Below are positions 8,070-11,740 of a DNA stretch of 11,740 nucleotides, piece after piece (the stretch's first letter is position 1; each line of letters opens with the position of its first letter). The notes under the pieces were generated by a model, which saw nothing but the letters and a program-made list of their open reading frames with translations, was not told where the DNA came from and did no database searches. The DNA comes from an uncultured Opitutia bacterium. Lineage in GTDB: Bacteria; Verrucomicrobiota; Verrucomicrobiia; Opitutales; UBA953. The stretch is taken from the NCBI GenBank assembly GCA_903882335.1, contig CAIRWP010000104.1, positions 1 to 11,740 of the forward strand. Direction: 5' to 3'. Both the position numbers and the translations under genes were made by a program.

Positions 8070-8225
8070 CAACCGCCAATACCTTTCGTTAGTATCATCG
8101 GGTCTTAGCCTATGGCGGATGACGTCCCGATCTGCCGTCGCGAACGGACGTGCGGGTGACCACATCCCCACGCCAGCCGCCACCTGAACGACTTTCCTAA
8201 CCGCCAACCGCCATCCGCTAACCGC
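8070..8225 (+). repeat. YAACCGC heptamer array, copy A, apparently split
   Basis: One heptamer (CAACCGC) lies at 8070-8076, just after TCTCCC at 8064-8069. After 121 bases of unrelated sequence (8077-8197), four contiguous heptamers run 8198-8225 (YAACCGC, one with T for A at position three). The array ends 60 bases before the yeeE-type start at 8286. In the other long gap the same 13-base junction TCTCCCCAACCGC leads straight into contiguous heptamers. I recognise nothing coding in 8077-8197; a minus-strand frame at 7956-8207 has no family features. Confidence 0.65.
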
Positions 8226-8285
8226 TGATTAAACAACTTCTGCCTTCATCCCCGCCCCCGCATCCTCCATCCTGCCCGCCACCCC

Positions 8286-8807
8286 ATGAAGAACCCCCGC
8301 TGGAATCCTTACCTTGTCGGCGCACTCATCGGCCTGCTCAGCGTGCTCACGTTCTCGCTCGCCAACAAGCCGCTCGGGATGTCGACCGGCCTCGCGCAAG
8401 CGGCCGGCGCCTGCGCGGTGCCCTTCCTCGGGGCGGACGGCGTGGCCCGGAATACCTATTGGGCCAAGACGGCGATCCCGGCTTGGGATTACAGCACCCT
8501 CTTCCTGGTTGGGACGATGCTCGGCGCCTTGCTCAGCGCCCTGCTCTGCGGCGGGTTCAAGCTCACGACGGCTTCGGCCGTCTGGACGGAGAGCTTCGGG
8601 CCCTCGCAGCCCAGGCGACTCATCGCGGCCTTCCTCGGCGGAGTCATCATCCTTTACGGCGCCCGCCTCGCCGACGGCTGCACCAGCGGCCATGGCATCA
8701 GCGGCTGCCTGCAGCTGGCCGTCAGCGGCTGGCTCTTCTTCATCGTCATGTTCGCCGCGGGCATCCTCACCGCAAAGCTCCTGTACGGCCGCACCCACCA
8801 AGGCTGA
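8286..8807 (+). CDS. YeeE/YedE family sulfur transporter, first half-size subunit
   Basis: This 173-residue inner-membrane protein belongs to the YeeE/YedE family. The characterised full-length member (TsuA) imports thiosulfate by passing it along conserved cysteines. Hydrophobic segments lie at about 8-28, 69-90, 111-127 and 143-166. The family signature RLADGCTSGHGISG covers 127-140, with Cys132 as the likely substrate-relay residue. At about half the length of full YeeE it should need a partner, and the gene that starts 21 bases after its stop encodes one. Substrate identity (thiosulfate or another reduced sulfur species) is inferred from the family and the rhodanese nearby. There is no evident Shine-Dalgarno site. 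The gene follows the first repeat-rich gap, with heptamer repeats ending 60 bases upstream of the start codon. Confidence 0.88.
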   Translation: MKNPRWNPYLVGALIGLLSVLTFSLANKPLGMSTGLAQAAGACAVPFLGADGVARNTYWAKTAIPAWDYSTLFLVGTMLGALLSALLCGGFKLTTASAVWTESFGPSQPRRLIAAFLGGVIILYGARLADGCTSGHGISGCLQLAVSGWLFFIVMFAAGILTAKLLYGRTHQG

Positions 8808-8828
8808 ACCCACCCGAGACCCGCCCCC

Positions 8829-9392
8829 ATGTCACCCTCCCTCGCCTTCCTCACCGGCCCCGAGCTCCTCGGATCCGCCCTCGTCTTCGGGATCATCTTC
8901 GGCTTCCTGCTGCATCGCGGCGGCGTGACGGACTTCGACGTCATCGTCCGGCTCTTCCAGTTCCGGGACTTCACCGTGCTCAAGGTCATGATGACCGCCA
9001 TCGCCGTCGGCGGCGTCGGCATCGCCCTCCTGCACGGCCAGGAACTAGCCCAATTCCACATCAAACCCACCAACCTGCTGGCCGTCGGCCTCGGCGCCGC
9101 GATCTTCGGCGTGGGCATGGTGCTTTACGGGTATTGCCCCGGGACCGGCCTCGCCGCCCTCGCCACGGGCCGGCTCGACGCCTTGGCGGGCCTCGTCGGG
9201 ATGCTGGTCGGCGGCATCGCCTACGCGCTCAGTTATGATTGGGTCGCAGCGCACATCCTGCCCGTGGGAGCCTACGGCAAACTGCGCCTACCGGAACTCC
9301 TCGGCGTGCCCGAGTGGGCCTGCTACGCCGGGCTCGTCGCGATGACCCTCGGTATCTTCGCGCTCGTTCGGAAGGCGGAAGCGAAGGCCTAG
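8829..9392 (+). CDS. YeeE/YedE family (DUF6691-like) sulfur transporter, second half-size subunit
   Basis: This 187-residue membrane protein is the partner of the preceding gene. Hydrophobic segments lie at about 11-29, 50-69, 82-101, 116-136 and 162-181. The signature VLYGYCPGTGLAAL (98-111) carries Cys103, equivalent to the family's conserved cysteine. RGGVTDFDVI near 30-39 is another typical family segment. Paired short YeeE/YedE proteins of this kind are common beside rhodaneses, ArsR regulators and metallo-beta-lactamase-fold persulfide enzymes. Here the rhodanese and ArsR genes lie downstream, but separated by a 497-bp repeat-rich gap, and no metallo-beta-lactamase gene is present in the window. 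Both halves probably assemble into one transporter. The stop codon lies inside a short hairpin (9382-9398). Confidence 0.88.
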   Translation: MSPSLAFLTGPELLGSALVFGIIFGFLLHRGGVTDFDVIVRLFQFRDFTVLKVMMTAIAVGGVGIALLHGQELAQFHIKPTNLLAVGLGAAIFGVGMVLYGYCPGTGLAALATGRLDALAGLVGMLVGGIAYALSYDWVAAHILPVGAYGKLRLPELLGVPEWACYAGLVAMTLGIFALVRKAEAKA

Positions 9393-9398
9393 CCTTCG
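9382..9398. other. Hairpin overlapping the stop codon of the second YeeE gene
   Basis: CGAAGGC (9382-9388) and GCCTTCG (9392-9398) form a perfect 7-bp stem around the loop CTA, and the TAG stop codon (9390-9392) lies partly in it. There is no T-tract. It may protect the mRNA end or contribute to weak termination. A related word pair, GCGAAG-C-CTTCGC, recurs at 9517-9529. Confidence 0.5.
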
Positions 9399-9402
9399 GA
9401 GG

Positions 9403-9475
9403 GGACACGTGGGCAAGGTGACACGGGGCGAAGGGGAAACAAAGTTGACCGGTTGACCCGTTGGCCGGTTGGCAA
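9403..9475 (+). repeat. Degenerate octamer block, copy B
   Basis: This is the counterpart of the block at 7779-7852 and begins 10 bases after the stop of the second YeeE gene. It has the same octamer order (GGACACGT, GGGCAAGG and so on). Four GTTG-headed octamers occupy 9444-9475. The GTTGATC units of copy A are GTTGACC here in both positions, and the third unit changes from GCCA to GCCG, so neighbouring units look partly homogenised within each copy. Confidence 0.85.
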
Positions 9476-9533
9476 GGGATGGATTGGGTAGAGGCGCGGC
9501 GTCGCGTCCGTCGAAAGCGAAGCCTTCGCAAGG

Positions 9534-9559
9534 TAGGGACTGCACCGCGTGCTGCCCTA
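9534..9559. repeat. Short imperfect dyad opening TAGGG
   Basis: TAGGGACTGCAC (9534-9545) and GTGCTGCCCTA (9549-9559) can pair around a CGC loop with one bulge and one mismatch. It occupies the same place in this gap as the 54-bp dyad at 7903-7956 does in the previous gap and shares its (GG)TAGGG opening, so I treat it as a diverged or shortened counterpart. Confidence 0.5.
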
Positions 9560-9603
9560 GCGCACCCATTCCCGGGTGGCAGGTGGCGGGAACATATCCT
9601 CGG

Positions 9604-9803
9604 CTCCCAGCCCCCGTGTACTCCGGTCCTCGTGCCCTCGTGTCCTCGCGTCCTCCAGCCCTCGTGCCCTCCGGTCCTCGAATCCTCGTGCCCTCGTATC
9701 CTCCAGTCCTCCAGCCCTCCAGCCCTCCGGTCCTCGAATCCTTGTGCCCTCCGGCCCTCCAGCCCTCGTGCCCTCGTGTCCTCCGTTCCTCGGATCCTCG
9801 CTC
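9604..9803 (+). repeat. CCTC-headed octamer tandem array (22 exact-register units plus about three degenerate ones)
   Basis: From 9628 to 9803 the sequence is 22 consecutive 8-base units without a single insertion or deletion. All begin CCTC except one beginning CCTT (9740). The last four bases vary within a small vocabulary: GTGC, GTGT, GTAT, GCGT, GAAT, CAGC, CAGT, CGGT, CGGC and a few singletons. The final base is a pyrimidine in every unit. Three degenerate units (9604-9627) precede it in the same register. A three-unit series (CGGT, GAAT, GTGC tails) occurs at 9668-9691 and again at 9724-9747, offset by seven units, which points to segmental duplication inside the array. All three plus-strand frames read through it because the unit length is not a multiple of three. 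Apparent proteins here are low-complexity by-products. Confidence 0.9.
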
Positions 9804-9807
9804 TCCC

Positions 9808-9835
9808 CAACCGCTAACCGCCAACCGCTAACCGC
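9808..9835 (+). repeat. YAACCGC heptamer array, copy B
   Basis: Four perfect heptamers alternate CAACCGC and TAACCGC, directly after the CCTC array and the TCTCCC junction. The array ends 54 bases before the ArsR start codon, similar to the 60-base distance for copy A. Position relative to the next gene is therefore conserved, which may reflect a regulatory role or only insertion preference. Confidence 0.85.
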
Positions 9836-9873
9836 TATCCCCCTTCTTTCCTCTTGCCCTTCCGCCCAAATAC

Positions 9874-9889
9874 ATTCAAAGTTTTGAAT
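9874..9889. promoter_or_regulatory. Predicted ArsR-family operator
   Basis: A perfect inverted repeat, ATTCAAA-GT-TTTGAAT, sits in an AT-rich island and ends at the base before the ATG of the ArsR gene. AT-rich palindromes of this size next to the gene are typical ArsR-family binding sites, so autorepression is the likely use. A -10-like TACATT (9871-9876) overlaps its left half, but no good -35 is visible. I found no second copy upstream of the YeeE genes. Confidence 0.75.
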
Positions 9890-10189
9890 ATGTCAAAAGC
9901 GACGCCGCTCGACCCCAAGATCCTCCGCCACTGCGCCGCGGCCCTCCGCACGCTTTCGCACCCCGATCGGCTCCGTATCGTCGAAGCCCTCGAAAAGGGG
10001 CCATTGGAGGTCTCTGAACTCACCACCCGCCTCCGCCGTCCGCAGGCGACCGTGAGTCAGCACCTGATGCGCCTCCGCGCCCACGGCCTCGTGGCCGCCG
10101 ACCGGGCCGGCCGGGTCGCCCGCTACCGCGTGGCCCATGCCGGTTGCCTGACGATCCTCGGCTGCATCCGTTCCCAGTTCGCCAAATAA
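9890..10189 (+). CDS. ArsR-family winged-helix transcriptional regulator
   Basis: This 99-residue regulator has the ArsR winged helix at about 17-82, with the family motif LSHPDRLRIVEAL (22-34) and recognition helix ATVSQHLMRLRAHGLV (53-68). The ATG at 9890 directly follows the operator palindrome. A TTG at 9854 would extend the frame through the palindrome and is unlikely. Cysteines at 15, 86 and 92 (the last two in AGCLTILGCIR) could sense a thiol, persulfide or metal. The cysteine that the BigR/SqrR persulfide sensors carry just after the HPxRLxIL motif is replaced here (IVEAL), so this is not a canonical member of that group. The rhodanese gene starts four bases after the stop, so sulfur-responsive control of that gene is likely. 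The effector is inferred only from context. Confidence 0.88.
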   Translation: MSKATPLDPKILRHCAAALRTLSHPDRLRIVEALEKGPLEVSELTTRLRRPQATVSQHLMRLRAHGLVAADRAGRVARYRVAHAGCLTILGCIRSQFAK

Positions 10190-10193
10190 TCCC

Positions 10194-10784
10194 ATGAACC
10201 CCTCTCCCAAGATCCTCATCGTCGGCGGCGTCGCCGGCGGCGCCCCCGGGACGCTCGCCCGCGACAGCCACGACGAACTGCACCCCCTGAACGTCCTGGC
10301 CGAGGCCGGCGCCGGCGCGTTGCTGCTCGACGTCCGCTCCCCCGCCGAGTTCCGCTCCAGCCGGGTCCGCGGCGCCATCAACCTGCCCCTCGAACAGGTC
10401 ACGAGCGAGGCCGTACGCGCCCTGCTCATCGGCCAGGAACCGAAATCCGTGTTGCTCCTGTGCGCCTCGGGCGGCCGGGCCCGCACGGCGGCCAAGCAGC
10501 TCGCCGCCAGCGGCCTCAAGACGCTCGTCGTCCAGGGCGGCACGAACGCCTGCCGGCAAGCCGGTCTACCGATGGACCAGGACGCGGGCGGGATGATCTC
10601 GGTCGAACGCCAGGTCCGCATCGCCGCGGGTGCGATGGTCTTCACCGGCGTCCTCCTGGGCGCCTTCGTCCACCCCGGCTTCTACAGTCTCAGCGGCTTC
10701 GTGGGCGCTGGTCTGGTCTTCGCTGGCGTCACGGACTGGTGCGGCATGGGCCTGCTCCTCGCCCGCGCCCCCTGGAACCGCTGA
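10194..10784 (+). CDS. Rhodanese with C-terminal YgaP-like (DUF2892) membrane segment
   Basis: This 196-residue sulfurtransferase transfers sulfane sulfur through a catalytic cysteine. The rhodanese domain covers about 33-128, with LLDVRSPAEF (44-53) and the active-site loop CASGGRA (90-96, Cys90). The tail (about 138-192) begins VERQVRIAAGA, contains two hydrophobic helices (about 143-160 and 164-190) and WCGMGLLLA, and matches the YgaP-type DUF2892 anchor, so the enzyme probably faces the cytoplasm at the inner membrane. The first 17 residues, containing KILIVGGVAGGA, look like the FAD-binding start of a CoA-disulfide reductase, yet no reductase domain follows. This may be a relic of an internal deletion. 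The gene is four bases from the ArsR gene and shares its operator. Confidence 0.9.
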   Translation: MNPSPKILIVGGVAGGAPGTLARDSHDELHPLNVLAEAGAGALLLDVRSPAEFRSSRVRGAINLPLEQVTSEAVRALLIGQEPKSVLLLCASGGRARTAAKQLAASGLKTLVVQGGTNACRQAGLPMDQDAGGMISVERQVRIAAGAMVFTGVLLGAFVHPGFYSLSGFVGAGLVFAGVTDWCGMGLLLARAPWNR

Positions 10785-10827
10785 TAATACTAGTAAAATA
10801 CCCGGTAACCCGCATCGTCGGCTCCGC

Positions 10828-11418
10828 ATGCGTCTTGTCCTGATCGCCCTCGCCGTGAACTTCCTGGTCGGTTGCGGCTCCGTCCCGGCCCCGACCGAGG
10901 CAGGCTATACCCTTCCGCCCGCCGGCCTCTGGACGATCGCGGCGCCCGCGCCCGGGGAGGCGACGGCGGATGAACCGCGGCTCTACATCTCCCAAGCCCG
11001 GCCGCCGCTGGGCAACGCGCCGGCGGAGAAGCGGCTCGCTTTCCTGTTCCTGCCCGACGGGCGGGTACTGACCAACGCCAGCTACGCCGGGGGCGTCGTC
11101 GAGACGCCCGCCGCCTCGCTCATGAACACGGTGCTCCTCAAGCTCGAGGTCGCCAAGTGGTACGTCGGCCGCTACCAGATCGCCGACGGCAAGGTCGTCG
11201 TCGAGACCTACTGCCCGTCCTGGAAAGGCCAGCGCTATGATGCCTGGGCCTTCCTGCATTTCGACCTCGCGATCACCTCGAAGACCAATCTCCGCCTACT
11301 CGGCACGCGCGAGAAGCATCGCCCGCTGAACGGGTTCGACGGCGAACCCAGCTTCGCCGGCCGCTCCTTCGTGCGCCTGCCGCTCGAAGGGCCGATCACC
11401 GTCGAGCAGACCTGGTGA
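10828..11418 (+). CDS. Hypothetical lipoprotein
   Basis: This 196-residue product begins MRLVLIALAVNFLVGCGS, a short lipoprotein signal with lipobox LVGC and acylated Cys16. The frame is open upstream into the rhodanese gene, but the ATG at 10828 is fixed by this signal. The mature part has no domain I recognise. It is rich in beta-strand-like stretches (for example RLAFLFLPDGRVLTNASYAGG and KVVVETYCPSW) with an isolated Cys near residue 129. It lies 43 bases after the rhodanese gene. The gap has an AT-rich stretch (10782-10800) that could hold a promoter, so it may not belong to the sulfur operon. The function is unknown. Confidence 0.8.
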   Translation: MRLVLIALAVNFLVGCGSVPAPTEAGYTLPPAGLWTIAAPAPGEATADEPRLYISQARPPLGNAPAEKRLAFLFLPDGRVLTNASYAGGVVETPAASLMNTVLLKLEVAKWYVGRYQIADGKVVVETYCPSWKGQRYDAWAFLHFDLAITSKTNLRLLGTREKHRPLNGFDGEPSFAGRSFVRLPLEGPITVEQTW

Positions 11419-11470
11419 CCGCCGCGGCGAATTCCCCCAAGTCGGCCTCCTCGGGGCAATAACAGGCTGC

Positions 11471-11498
11471 CAAGGGCGGGCCCCGGCCCAAGCCCTTG
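11471..11498. terminator. GC-rich hairpin between convergent genes
   Basis: CAAGGGC (11471-11477) pairs with GCCCTTG (11492-11498). Inside it GGGCC (11478-11482) can pair with GGCCC (11485-11489), next to a two-base AA bulge. It lies between the convergent lipoprotein and proC genes, the usual place for a shared terminator, but it has no T-tract on either strand, so the call is tentative. Confidence 0.45.
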
Positions 11499-11506
11499 CC
11501 GTTGCC

Positions 11507-11740
11507 CTAAGCCTTCCCCAACTCCTCACCACGCTTGCGCGCGGCGAGCAGGGCCGAGGCGACGACGTCGCGGAACTTGCCGGCTTCCAGCGCATCGAGA
11601 CCGGCGCGGGTCGTGCCGCCGGGTGAGGTGACCTGGTTACGCAGGTTTTCCGGGGTCTCCCCGGTGGCCGCGAGCAAGGCGAGCGAGCCGCTGAAAGTCT
11701 GGCGAACGAGGACCTTGGCCTGCTCCGGCGTGAAGCCGAG
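11507..11740 (-). CDS. proC: Pyrroline-5-carboxylate reductase, C-terminal part
   Basis: This is the last 77 codons and stop of a gene that enters from the right edge. The enzyme reduces 1-pyrroline-5-carboxylate to proline with NAD(P)H. The visible part is the C-terminal helical dimerisation domain. It contains the family signature VTSPGGTTRAGL (residues 37-48 of the fragment), followed by LEAGKFRDVV and a short basic tail ending in TAG. The Rossmann domain is outside the window. The gene converges on the lipoprotein gene with 88 bases between them. Confidence 0.95.
   Translation of the reverse strand, partial: LGFTPEQAKVLVRQTFSGSLALLAATGETPENLRNQVTSPGGTTRAGLDALEAGKFRDVVASALLAARKRGEELGKA

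Noticed and set aside
7956..8207. Minus-strand 83-residue frame in the leuA-yeeE gap
   Set aside because: It runs through the inverted repeat and heptamers, has no recognised features, and its composition follows the repeats.
9604..9835. CRISPR array
   Set aside because: Units are 7-8 bases with no 20-40 base spacers and no cas genes nearby.
9229..9887. Open frames of 60-193 residues on both strands over the octamer array, giving repetitive peptides
   Set aside because: The unit length of 8 makes all three plus-strand frames open with the same 24-base periodic composition. They have no start context or family features and overlap the operator or neighbouring genes.
9890..10189. Calling the regulator BigR or SqrR
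   Set aside because: The diagnostic cysteine after the HPxRLxIL motif is absent, so only the ArsR family is supported.

Overview
The window is GC-rich, densely coded bacterial DNA that best fits a Verrucomicrobiota member, probably an Opitutae-like lineage. The support is a planctomycete/verrucomicrobial PSD1 cytochrome gene next to a DUF1501 gene, a 52-residue basic protein of the kind seen in Chlamydiae and Verrucomicrobia, and a near absence of Shine-Dalgarno sites before the starts. The genus cannot be fixed from the sequence alone.

Layout: on the minus strand at the left edge are an LptF/LptG permease gene and, one base after it, the start of an RlmI-like rRNA methyltransferase gene that runs off the window. 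Divergent from these is a plus-strand pair, a PSD1-type secreted cytochrome protein and a Tat-type DUF1501 protein, which ends in a terminator. A small basic protein gene with its own near-ideal terminator follows, then leuA (long-form 2-isopropylmalate synthase). Positions 8286-10784 hold a sulfur module: two half-size YeeE/YedE membrane proteins, an ArsR-family regulator with a clear operator touching its start codon, and a rhodanese with a YgaP-like membrane tail. A small lipoprotein gene follows. The window closes with the 3' end of proC on the minus strand.

The most unusual content is non-coding. The two long intergenic gaps, leuA-yeeE (519 bp) and yeeE-arsR (497 bp), are both built from the same ordered modules. 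Each starts 10-12 bp after a stop codon with a matching 73-74 bp block of degenerate octamers, continues with a GGGTAG/GCGTC stretch and a dyad opening with (GG)TAGGG, and ends with a run of YAACCGC heptamers that stops 54-60 bp before the next start codon. The middle differs: long inverted repeats in the first gap, and in the second an indel-free run of 22 CCTC-headed octamers with about three more degenerate units before it. Together they look like one modular repeat family flanking the sulfur-uptake genes. I know of no named family that matches it.

Functionally, the YeeE pair probably imports thiosulfate or a similar sulfur species, the rhodanese handles sulfane sulfur at the membrane, and the ArsR protein probably controls its own two-gene unit. 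The other genes (outer-membrane lipid export, leucine and proline synthesis, rRNA modification) are housekeeping.
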